A DNA stretch of 64,000 nt from Sedimentimonas flavescens (GTDB lineage Bacteria > Pseudomonadota > Alphaproteobacteria > Rhodobacterales > Rhodobacteraceae). The DNA lies in NCBI RefSeq assembly GCF_019264375.1, contig NZ_JAHVAI010000005.1, positions 1 to 64,000 on the forward strand, given 5' to 3'. The notes under the pieces were generated by a model. The model searched no databases. It saw nothing but the letters and a program-made list of their open reading frames with translations, and was not told the DNA's origin. Made by a program: the position numbers and the translations under genes. The first letter of the stretch is position 1; every line of letters starts with the position of its first letter. Positions 56,842 through 64,000 of this stretch are shown here, piece after piece.

Positions 56842-58083
56842 ATGGACGGCGACATCCGGCAAAATACCTACGATGACGGCTCGACGGATTTCCTGACGGG
56901 CGAACAGCGCATCCGCAACTTCAACATCAACTTCGGGCCGCAGCACCCGGCGGCACACGGCGTGCTGCGCATGGTGCTTGAGCTTGACGGCGAGATCGTC
57001 GAGCGTGCCGATCCGCATATCGGGCTGCTGCACCGCGGTACCGAGAAGCTGATGGAAAGCCGCACCTACCTGCAGAACCTTCCGTATTTCGACCGTCTCG
57101 ACTACGTGGCGCCGATGAACCAGGAACATGCCTGGTGTCTGGCGATCGAGAAGCTGACGGGCACCGAGGTTCCCAGACGCGCGCAACTGATCCGCGTGCT
57201 CTATTCGGAAATCGGCCGTATCCTGAACCACCTGCTGAACGTCACCACGCAGGCTATGGACGTGGGCGCGCTGACCCCGCCGCTGTGGGGTTTCGAAGAG
57301 CGTGAGAAGCTGATGGTGTTCTACGAGCGCGCCTGCGGTGCGCGCCTGCACGCCAACTACTTCCGTCCCGGTGGTGTTCACCAGGATCTGCCGCCCGAGC
57401 TGATCGACGATATCGAGATCTGGGCCAACGAATTCCCGCGCGTTCTCGATGATATCGAGGGCCTGCTGACCGAGAACCGGATCTTCAAGCAGCGCAACGC
57501 CGACATCTGCATCATCACCGAGGAAGAGATCCAGAAATGGGGCTACTCGGGCGTCATGGTGCGCGGTTCGGGCCTTGCCTGGGACCTGCGTCGCGCGCAG
57601 CCCTACGAGTGCTACGACGAATTCGACTTCAAGGTCTGCATCGGCAAGAACGGCGACTGCTACGACCGTTACCTCGTCCGCATGGCGGAGATGCGTGAAT
57701 CGACCAAGATTGTCCATCAGGCAATCGCCAAACTGCGCGCGCCCGAAGGGCAGGGCGACGTTCTGGCGCGTGGCAAGATGACCCCGCCCAAGCGTGGCGA
57801 GATGAAGCGCTCGATGGAAGCGCTGATCCACCACTTCAAGCTCTATACCGAGGGCTTCAAGGTTCCCGCCGGCGAGGTTTATGCGGCTGTCGAGGCCCCC
57901 AAGGGCGAATTCGGCGTCTACCTCGTGTCGGACGGCACCAACAAACCTTACCGCGCGAAGATCCGCGCCCCGGGCTACCCGCATCTGCATTCGATGGATG
58001 CGGTCTGCAAGGGACACCAACTGGCCGACGTTTCGGCCATCATCGGCACGATGGATATCGTGTTCGGGGAGATTGACCGCTAA
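56842..58083 (+). CDS. nuoD: NADH dehydrogenase subunit D
   Basis: The 413-residue 49-kDa-type subunit lines the quinone site. [14 protein letters not shown] near the N-terminus, [14 protein letters not shown] and the C-terminal DIVFGEIDR end are all typical. The stop overlaps the nuoE start by one base (TAATG). Confidence 0.97.
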   Translation: MDGDIRQNTYDDGSTDFLTGEQRIRNFNINFGPQHPAAHGVLRMVLELDGEIVERADPHIGLLHRGTEKLMESRTYLQNLPYFDRLDYVAPMNQEHAWCLAIEKLTGTEVPRRAQLIRVLYSEIGRILNHLLNVTTQAMDVGALTPPLWGFEEREKLMVFYERACGARLHANYFRPGGVHQDLPPELIDDIEIWANEFPRVLDDIEGLLTENRIFKQRNADICIITEEEIQKWGYSGVMVRGSGLAWDLRRAQPYECYDEFDFKVCIGKNGDCYDRYLVRMAEMRESTKIVHQAIAKLRAPEGQGDVLARGKMTPPKRGEMKRSMEALIHHFKLYTEGFKVPAGEVYAAVEAPKGEFGVYLVSDGTNKPYRAKIRAPGYPHLHSMDAVCKGHQLADVSAIIGTMDIVFGEIDR

Positions 58084-59228
58084 TGCTGCGCCGCCTTCAT
58101 CACGCACAACCCGAAAGCTTCGAGTTCACCCCGGCGAACCTCGCCTGGGCCCAGGCCCAGATGACCAAGTTCCCGGTCGGCCGTCAGGCCTCGGCGATCA
58201 TTCCGCTGCTGTTCCGCGCGCAGGAACAGGAAGGCTGGCTGTCGCGCCCGGCGATCGAATATGTCGCCGACATGCTCGGGATGCCCTATATCCGCGCGCT
58301 GGAAGTGGCGACCTTCTACTTCATGTTCCAGCTGGCTCCGGTCGGCTCGGTGGCCCACATCCAGATCTGTGGCACCACCTCGTGCATGATCTGCGGGTCG
58401 GAAGACCTGATCAAGGTCTGCAAGGAGAAGATCTCTCCGCAGCCCTTCGGCCTGTCGGCTGACGGCAAGTTCTCGTGGGAAGAGGTCGAGTGCCTCGGCG
58501 CCTGCGCCAACGCGCCGATGGCGCAGATCGGCAAGGACTACTACGAGGATCTCTCGGAAGAGAGCCTTGCGAAGCTGATCGACGACATGGCAGCCGGTGG
58601 CCAGCCGCGTCCGGGTTCGCAAACCGGCCGCTTCTCGTCCGAACCGGCGACCGGTCTGACCTCGCTGAGCGCTTCGGCGGGCGAGATGGAGAAATATAAC
58701 GGCTCGGTCGATCCCGCAGTTACCGTGGGCGACGTGGTCAAGAAGATCGACGGCTCCGAGGTTGCGCTGCGCGCGCCGTGGCAGATGTCGGGCCAGTATC
58801 CGGCCATCGGCATCATGGGTGCGGGCCAGCGCCCGATGTCGGCTGTGCAACAGGCCGCTGCCAAGGCTGCTCCGGCCCCCAAGGCCGCCAGCAACACTGC
58901 CGAGGCACCGCAGGCCGCCGAGCCGGTTGCCGCTGAGGCCGAGGGCAAGAAGCCCGAGGGTCTGGCCGCTCCGCGCGACGGCAAGGCCGACGATCTGAAG
59001 AAGATCGAAGGCATCGGTCCGGTGCTGGAAGAGCGTTTGAACGAATGGGGCATCTTCCATTACGACCAGATCGCCGCCTGGGGCGCCGACGAAGTCGCCT
59101 ACGCCGACAACAACGTGCCGCGCTTCAAGGGCCGTTGCTCGCGCGACAAATGGGTGGCGCAGGCCAAGATCATCGTGAGCGAGGGGCTTGAAGCCTTCCT
59201 CGAGCGCGCAAAGACCAACGATTACTGA
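58083..59228 (+). CDS. nuoE: NADH dehydrogenase subunit E with long C-terminal extension
   Basis: The first 180 residues form the 24-kDa thioredoxin-like domain with the 2Fe-2S ligands in [10 protein letters not shown] and [10 protein letters not shown]. The remaining 200 residues are extra relative to E. coli NuoE (166 residues). They comprise a Gly/Ser-rich part, an Ala/Pro linker (about 255-300) and a C-terminal helical domain with [21 protein letters not shown], resembling a helix-hairpin-helix. A similarly long NuoE is known from R. capsulatus. Confidence 0.95.
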   Translation: MLRRLHHAQPESFEFTPANLAWAQAQMTKFPVGRQASAIIPLLFRAQEQEGWLSRPAIEYVADMLGMPYIRALEVATFYFMFQLAPVGSVAHIQICGTTSCMICGSEDLIKVCKEKISPQPFGLSADGKFSWEEVECLGACANAPMAQIGKDYYEDLSEESLAKLIDDMAAGGQPRPGSQTGRFSSEPATGLTSLSASAGEMEKYNGSVDPAVTVGDVVKKIDGSEVALRAPWQMSGQYPAIGIMGAGQRPMSAVQQAAAKAAPAPKAASNTAEAPQAAEPVAAEAEGKKPEGLAAPRDGKADDLKKIEGIGPVLEERLNEWGIFHYDQIAAWGADEVAYADNNVPRFKGRCSRDKWVAQAKIIVSEGLEAFLERAKTNDY

Positions 59229-59235
59229 GGCGGGA

Positions 59236-59466
59236 ATGGCGCAGGCAACCAACAGGGCGCTCGACACGACCGAGGGACGGCTCGCCGCCCTCGTGATCGC
59301 TGTTGCGACTGTCCTGTGGCTGGCTGTCCAGTGGTTTGGCAAGGCGGCAGGACTGCCGCCGCGCTTTGCCTTCCTTGCCGATTTCGCGGCGATCGCCGCC
59401 TATCTATTCGCGCTGGCACAGGTCTGGCGTATCTGGCGCCGGCGCTCCGGCAGCCCGCGTAACTGA
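59236..59466 (+). CDS. Small two-helix membrane protein of the nuo operon (DUF5337-like)
   Basis: The 76-residue protein has two hydrophobic segments (about 15-33 and 41-62) and a basic tail ([12 protein letters not shown]). It lies 7 bases after nuoE and 10 before nuoF. Small genes of this kind interrupt the nuo operon of Rhodobacter; this one resembles DUF5337. Function is unknown, perhaps a complex I accessory or assembly factor (inference). Confidence 0.82.
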   Translation: MAQATNRALDTTEGRLAALVIAVATVLWLAVQWFGKAAGLPPRFAFLADFAAIAAYLFALAQVWRIWRRRSGSPRN

Positions 59467-59476
59467 GGGACAGAAC

Positions 59477-60772
59477 ATGCTGAAAGATCAGGACCGGATC
59501 TTTACCAACCTCTACGGGATGCACGACCGCTCCCTCAAGGGCGCGATGATGCGCGGCCACTGGGATGGCACGGCGAACATTCTGGCCAATGGCCGTGACT
59601 GGATCGTCGACCAGATGAAGGCCTCGGGTCTGCGTGGCCGTGGTGGCGCGGGCTTCCCGACCGGTCTGAAATGGTCGTTCATGCCCAAGCAATCGGATGG
59701 CCGCCCGGCCTATCTGGTGATCAACGCCGACGAATCCGAGCCCGCGACCTGTAAAGACCGCGAGATTATGCGCCACGATCCGCACACGCTGATCGAAGGT
59801 GCGCTGATCGCCGGTTTCGCCATGGGTGCGCGCGCGGCCTATATCTACATCCGCGGCGAATATGTACGCGAGAAGGAGGCCCTCCAGGCCGCCATCGACG
59901 AATGCTACGAAGCGGGTCTGATTGGTCTCAATGCCTGCAAGTCGGGCTATGACTTCGACGTTTACCTGTCGCACGGCGCTGGCGCCTATATCTGCGGTGA
60001 GGAAACCGCGCTGATCGAGAGCCTTGAGGGCAAGAAGGGGATGCCGCGGATGAAGCCGCCGTTCCCGGCCGGCTCGGGCCTCTACGGCTGCCCGACCACG
60101 GTGAACAACGTGGAATCGATCGCGGTCGTCCCCACCATCCTGCGCCGCGGCGCCGAGTGGTTCGCGGGCTTCGGCCGTCCGAACAACGCGGGCGTCAAGC
60201 TCTTCGCGATGTCGGGCCATGTGAACACCCCCTGCGTCATCGAGGAATCGATGTCGATTTCGATGAAGGAACTGATCGAGAAGCATGGCGGCGGCGTTCG
60301 CGGCGGCTGGAAGAACCTCAAGGCGGTCATTCCGGGCGGCGCCTCGTGCCCCGTCATTCCGGCGCATTTGTGTGAAGACGCGATCATGGACTACGACGGG
60401 ATGCGCTCGCTCCAGTCGTCCTTCGGCACCGCCTGCATGATCGTGATGGATCAGAACACCGACATCATCAAGGCGATCTGGCGCCTGTCGAAGTTCTTCA
60501 AGCACGAGAGCTGCGGCCAGTGCACGCCCTGCCGTGAAGGCACCGGCTGGATGATGCGCGTGATGGACCGTCTGGTGCGCGGCGAGGCCGAGGTTGAGGA
60601 AATCGACATGCTTCTGTCGGTGACCAAACAGGTCGAGGGCCACACGATCTGCGCGCTTGGCGATGCGGCGGCCTGGCCGATCCAGGGCCTTATCCGCCAT
60701 TACCGCGAAGAGATCGAGGATCGCATCAAGGCCAAGAAGACCGGCCGCATGGGCGCGATGGCGGCGGAGTGA
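59477..60772 (+). CDS. nuoF: NADH dehydrogenase subunit F
   Basis: The 431-residue 51-kDa-type subunit oxidises NADH. The FMN/NADH site is [13 protein letters not shown], with [16 protein letters not shown] and [16 protein letters not shown]. The N3 cluster ligands are in [13 protein letters not shown] and a later Cys in ICALGD. The ATG at 59477 starts the conserved N-terminus. Confidence 0.97.
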   Translation: MLKDQDRIFTNLYGMHDRSLKGAMMRGHWDGTANILANGRDWIVDQMKASGLRGRGGAGFPTGLKWSFMPKQSDGRPAYLVINADESEPATCKDREIMRHDPHTLIEGALIAGFAMGARAAYIYIRGEYVREKEALQAAIDECYEAGLIGLNACKSGYDFDVYLSHGAGAYICGEETALIESLEGKKGMPRMKPPFPAGSGLYGCPTTVNNVESIAVVPTILRRGAEWFAGFGRPNNAGVKLFAMSGHVNTPCVIEESMSISMKELIEKHGGGVRGGWKNLKAVIPGGASCPVIPAHLCEDAIMDYDGMRSLQSSFGTACMIVMDQNTDIIKAIWRLSKFFKHESCGQCTPCREGTGWMMRVMDRLVRGEAEVEEIDMLLSVTKQVEGHTICALGDAAAWPIQGLIRHYREEIEDRIKAKKTGRMGAMAAE

Positions 60773-60777
60773 AACGG

Positions 60778-61056
60778 ATGCGGCGTGCACTCTCCATGAC
60801 CCTCGGCACGCTGGCGCTCGCCGCCTGTGCCTCGGGGACTGAATCGGTGGGGTTCGGGCCTGCGCCCACGACCTACCGGTTCACGGAGATCGAAGGCACG
60901 CTGGTGGTGACGCGGGTTCCGAACGCTTTCGGCTACGCCGATGGCGCCGAGGCCAAACGGGCCGCAAACGATTACTGCCGGGGCGCAGGCGTCGCCTCGG
61001 GGCCGGATGACAATTTCCAGGGTGGCGCCTGGGTTTTCCTGAGAGGTTGCGCATGA
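60778..61056 (+). CDS. Small lipoprotein of the nuo operon
   Basis: The 92-residue protein has a lipobox (TLALAAC) and a compact domain with two further cysteines ([14 protein letters not shown]). I do not recognise a family. It starts at ATG 60778, or at GTG 60769 overlapping the nuoF stop (GTGA). It corresponds in position to one of the unassigned reading frames known in the R. capsulatus nuo locus. A lipoprotein between two cytoplasmic subunits is odd and suggests a separate envelope role. Confidence 0.75.
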   Translation: MRRALSMTLGTLALAACASGTESVGFGPAPTTYRFTEIEGTLVVTRVPNAFGYADGAEAKRAANDYCRGAGVASGPDDNFQGGAWVFLRGCA

Positions 61057-61117
61057 ACCTCCAACTGCAACACCGCGTGGGCCTTACCCCCGCCCGAGCC
61101 AACTGACGGATCAGAGC

Positions 61118-63133
61118 ATGTCGAATCTTCGCAACATCATCATCGACGGCCACGAGGTCGAGGTTGATCCGAACCTGACGATCATCCAGGCCTGTGAGCA
61201 GGCCGGGATCGAAGTGCCCCGCTTCTGCTATCACGAGCGTCTCTCGATCGCTGGCAACTGCCGGATGTGTCTGGTCGAAGTGGTTGGCGGCCCGCCCAAG
61301 CCGGCGGCCTCATGCGCGATGCAAGTCAAGGACCTGCGTCCAGGCCCGAACGGCGAGCCCTCGGTGATCAAGACCAACTCGCCCATGGTCAAGAAGGCCC
61401 GCGAAGGGGTGATGGAGTTCCTGCTCATCAACCACCCGCTCGACTGCCCGATCTGCGACCAGGGCGGCGAATGCGACCTTCAGGACCAGGCCGTGGCCTA
61501 CGGCGTCGATTTCTCGCGCTACCGCGAGACCAAGCGCGCGTCCGAAGACCTGAACCTCGGGCCGCTGGTTTCGACCTGCATGACTCGCTGCATCAGCTGC
61601 ACCCGCTGCGTGCGCTTCACCTCGGAAGTGGCGGGCATCACCCAGATGGGTCAGACCGGTCGCGGCGAGGACAGCGAGATCACCTCGTATCTGAACATGA
61701 CGCTCGACAGCAACCTGCAGGGCAACATCATCGACCTGTGCCCGGTCGGCGCGCTGACCTCGAAACCCTACGCCTTCACCGCCCGTCCGTGGGAACTGAC
61801 CAAGACCGAGTCGATCGACGTGATGGACGCGCTTGGCTCGAACATCCGCGTCGACACCAAGGGCCGCGAAGTGAAGCGCATCGTTCCGCGCAACCATGAT
61901 GGCGTGAACGAAGAGTGGATCTCGGACAAGACCCGTTTCATCTGGGACGGCCTGCGCCGCCAGCGTCTCGACACGCCCTATGTGCGTGAATTCGGCAAGC
62001 TGCGCAAAGCGACTTGGGCCGAGGCGCTGCACAAGGCCGCCGAGGCGATGAAGGGCAAGAAGGTTCTGGGTCTGGTCGGCGATCTGGCCTCGACCGAAGC
62101 CGCCTTCGCGCTCAAGCAACTGGTCGAAGGTCTGGGTGGCAACGTGGAATGCCGCACCGATGGCGCACGTCTTCCGGCGGGCAACCGCTCGGGCTACGTC
62201 GGCAATGCCGCGATCGCGGATATTGATGCGGCCAAGCAGATCGTCCTGATCGGCACCAACCCGCGCGTCGAGGCTCCGGTGCTGAACGCGCGCATCCGCA
62301 AGGCCTGGCTGAACGGCGCCCGCGTGTCGCTGATCGGTCTGGATGCGGATCTGACCTACGATTACGACAAGCTCGGTGAAGACCGCGCGGCGCTGGCGGC
62401 ACTGGTTGCCGATGCCGCTCCGGTCGAGGGCGCGCTGGTCATCGTGGGGCAGGGCGCCGTGAACGAGGCCGATGGCGAAGCCGTTATCGCACATGCTCAG
62501 GCGCTGGCCGGGAAGATGGGCGGCAAGATGCTGGTGCTGCATACCGCCGCGGGCCGTGTGGGCGCGATGGACGTGGGTGCCGTGACCGAGGGCGGTTTGC
62601 TCGCCGCGGTCGAGGGTGTTCAGGTCGTCTACAACATGGGTTCGGACGAGGTCGAAGTGGCTCCGGGTCCGTTCGTGATCTACCAGGGCAGCCATGGTGA
62701 CCGCGGTGCTTCGCGCGCCGATGTGATCCTTCCGGCCGCAGCCTACACCGAGGAAAACGGTCTCTTCGTGAACACCGAGGGCCGTCCGCAGCTGGCGTTC
62801 CGCGCGGGCTTTGCCCCCGGCGAGGCCAAGGAAAACTGGGCGATCCTGCGCGCGCTGTCGGCCGAGCTTGGCGCGACCCAGCCGTGGGACAGCCTTGCGA
62901 GCCTGCGCCGCGAGATGATCAAGGCCGTGCCGCATCTGGCGCAGGTCGATCAAGTGGTTGCGAACGAGTGGACGCCGGTTGCTCTGCGCGACATGGGCCG
63001 CGCGAGCTTCCGTCACGCGATCCGTGATTTCTACCTGACCAACCCGATCGCGCGCGCCTCGGTGCTGATGGCCGAGCTGTCGGCTGCCGCCAAGGCGCGG
63101 GTTACGGGCAAAGCGCCCGTCGCGGCGGAATAA
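61118..63133 (+). CDS. nuoG: NADH dehydrogenase subunit G
   Basis: The 671-residue 75-kDa-type subunit carries several Fe-S clusters: [20 protein letters not shown] for the 2Fe-2S site, [16 protein letters not shown] for a 4Fe-4S site, and [17 protein letters not shown] with a later Cys ([12 protein letters not shown]). The molybdopterin-oxidoreductase-like domain follows without cofactor. Length is that of the mitochondrial-type subunit rather than the longer E. coli one. Confidence 0.96.
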   Translation: MSNLRNIIIDGHEVEVDPNLTIIQACEQAGIEVPRFCYHERLSIAGNCRMCLVEVVGGPPKPAASCAMQVKDLRPGPNGEPSVIKTNSPMVKKAREGVMEFLLINHPLDCPICDQGGECDLQDQAVAYGVDFSRYRETKRASEDLNLGPLVSTCMTRCISCTRCVRFTSEVAGITQMGQTGRGEDSEITSYLNMTLDSNLQGNIIDLCPVGALTSKPYAFTARPWELTKTESIDVMDALGSNIRVDTKGREVKRIVPRNHDGVNEEWISDKTRFIWDGLRRQRLDTPYVREFGKLRKATWAEALHKAAEAMKGKKVLGLVGDLASTEAAFALKQLVEGLGGNVECRTDGARLPAGNRSGYVGNAAIADIDAAKQIVLIGTNPRVEAPVLNARIRKAWLNGARVSLIGLDADLTYDYDKLGEDRAALAALVADAAPVEGALVIVGQGAVNEADGEAVIAHAQALAGKMGGKMLVLHTAAGRVGAMDVGAVTEGGLLAAVEGVQVVYNMGSDEVEVAPGPFVIYQGSHGDRGASRADVILPAAAYTEENGLFVNTEGRPQLAFRAGFAPGEAKENWAILRALSAELGATQPWDSLASLRREMIKAVPHLAQVDQVVANEWTPVALRDMGRASFRHAIRDFYLTNPIARASVLMAELSAAAKARVTGKAPVAAE

Positions 63134-63210
63134 GTGAATAACTACCCTTGCCCGCTCGGGTGGGGGACAAGAATACCGACGAAATGAAATAAGGCGGTCT
63201 GAGGGACAAA

Positions 63211-64000
63211 ATGGCTGAGTTTCTGGCAACACCACTGGGCACGGCGCTCCTGATCGCAGTGCAGGGTCTGGGGATCATCGCATTCGTGATGCTCTCCCTG
63301 CTGTTCCTGGTCTATGGCGACCGTAAAATCTGGGCGGCTGTCCAGATGCGGAAAGGTCCGAACGTCGTGGGCGCATTCGGCCTGCTGCAATCGGTGGCCG
63401 ACGCGCTGAAATACGTGGTGAAGGAAATCGTCGTCCCCGCGGGCGCCGACAAGTTCGTCTTCTTCCTCGCGCCGATGCTGAGCCTCGTGCTCGCGATCGT
63501 TGCCTGGGCGGTGGTGCCCTTCAACGAGGGTTGGGTGCTGGCTGACATCAACGTCGCCATCCTCTTCGTCTTCGCGGTCTCCTCGCTTGAGGTTTACGGC
63601 GTGATCATGGGCGGTTGGGCGTCGAACTCGAAATACCCGTTCCTCGGTTCGCTGCGCTCCGCCGCGCAGATGATCTCGTATGAGGTCAGCCTCGGCCTGA
63701 TCATCATCGGTGTGATCATCTCGACCGGCTCGATGAACCTCTCGGCCATCGTCGAGGCGCAGCGCGGCTCGGTCGGCCTGTTCAACTGGTACTGGCTGCC
63801 GCACCTGCCGATGGTGGCGCTGTTCTTCATCTCGGCGCTGGCCGAAACGAACCGTCCGCCCTTCGATCTTCCGGAAGCGGAATCGGAACTCGTCGCGGGT
63901 TTCATGGTCGAATATTCCTCGACCCCCTACCTGCTGTTCATGGCCGGCGAATACATCGCGATCTTCCTGATGTGCGCGCTGATGTCGATCCTGTTCTTCG
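63211..64000 (+). CDS. nuoH: NADH dehydrogenase subunit H, cut by the window edge
   Basis: The open frame from ATG 63211 runs to the right edge (263 codons). It shows the membrane subunit 1 pattern: [56 protein letters not shown] and [22 protein letters not shown], with several hydrophobic helices. GAGGGACAAA precedes the start. The 3' end and the remaining nuo genes lie beyond the window. Confidence 0.95.
   Translation, partial: MAEFLATPLGTALLIAVQGLGIIAFVMLSLLFLVYGDRKIWAAVQMRKGPNVVGAFGLLQSVADALKYVVKEIVVPAGADKFVFFLAPMLSLVLAIVAWAVVPFNEGWVLADINVAILFVFAVSSLEVYGVIMGGWASNSKYPFLGSLRSAAQMISYEVSLGLIIIGVIISTGSMNLSAIVEAQRGSVGLFNWYWLPHLPMVALFFISALAETNRPPFDLPEAESELVAGFMVEYSSTPYLLFMAGEYIAIFLMCALMSILFF

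Noticed and set aside
61053-61106. 17-codon frame after the nuo lipoprotein gene (ATGA overlap)
   Set aside because: Too short to support without conservation data; noted only because of the coupled start.

Overview
The window looks like about 64 kb of chromosome from a high-GC alphaproteobacterium of the Rhodobacteraceae/Paracoccaceae (Rhodobacter/Paracoccus type). The evidence is: a nuo operon with the long NuoE and the extra small genes known from Rhodobacter capsulatus; Irr encoded divergently from fabA-fabB-fabI; an FNR-type box; an LdtR-type MarR regulator; and a leucine-catabolic (liu) operon. No tRNA, rRNA, CRISPR array, insertion sequence or prophage was found. The content is mostly housekeeping, with a few accessory insertions.

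Layout, 1-20.6 kb. The left edge holds the 3' end of a gene with 16 Pro-Thr-Asp repeats. Next come a BTLCP transglutaminase-like protease, a SEL1-repeat protein and a TraB/GumN protein (cell-envelope group). They are followed by ppaC, a HAD phosphatase, a MaoC hydratase, ribF, a UPF0260 protein, L-threonine aldolase, aspartate aminotransferase, an XRE regulator with sdhE, an LdtR-type MarR regulator, a beta-lactamase-fold serine hydrolase and a DUF2237 protein. EpmA and its substrate EF-P are divergent neighbours, then irr and fabA-fabB-fabI. A haloacid dehalogenase, a cysteine-containing membrane protein, an alpha/beta hydrolase and a DUF1810 protein close this part.

Layout, 20.7-28.4 kb: the accessory section. 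thyX is followed on the same strand by an AT-richer membrane-protein gene and a 47-codon Lys/Ser/Thr-rich reading frame that would be missed by a normal length cutoff. Divergent from thyX is a two-gene unit: a lipoprotein with a TbpB-like barrel pattern, and a Slam-type (DUF560) outer-membrane translocator. I read this as a surface-lipoprotein export cassette. Then come gloA and pth; pth is separated from rplY by a GlxA-type regulator and a divergent rhodanese.

Layout, 28.6-47.3 kb: an MFS transporter, lldD, a ZIP transporter, gatB, pepN, malate synthase G, a C26 amidohydrolase with a lyxose-isomerase-like cupin, glmU-glmS-AlkD-like, gph, a Tet-type MFS transporter, tag and creA. lldD and glcB share an inverted repeat of the form ATTGGT-N11-ACCAA, suggesting joint control of lactate and glyoxylate use.

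Layout, 47.4-64 kb: the liu operon (ivd, lprI-like, mccB, mccA, GST, HMG-CoA lyase, methylglutaconyl-CoA hydratase-like) behind a TetR-type palindrome. After a gap with an FNR-like box and a strong hairpin comes nuoA-B-C-D-E-(DUF5337)-F-(lipoprotein)-G-H, cut by the right edge. Leucine breakdown would give acetyl-CoA and acetoacetate; complex I takes up the NADH.

A REP-like palindromic repeat (core CCGAGGTATTT) occurs at three intergenic sites, one of them inside the liu operon. All protein functions are read from motifs and context; no database search was possible.
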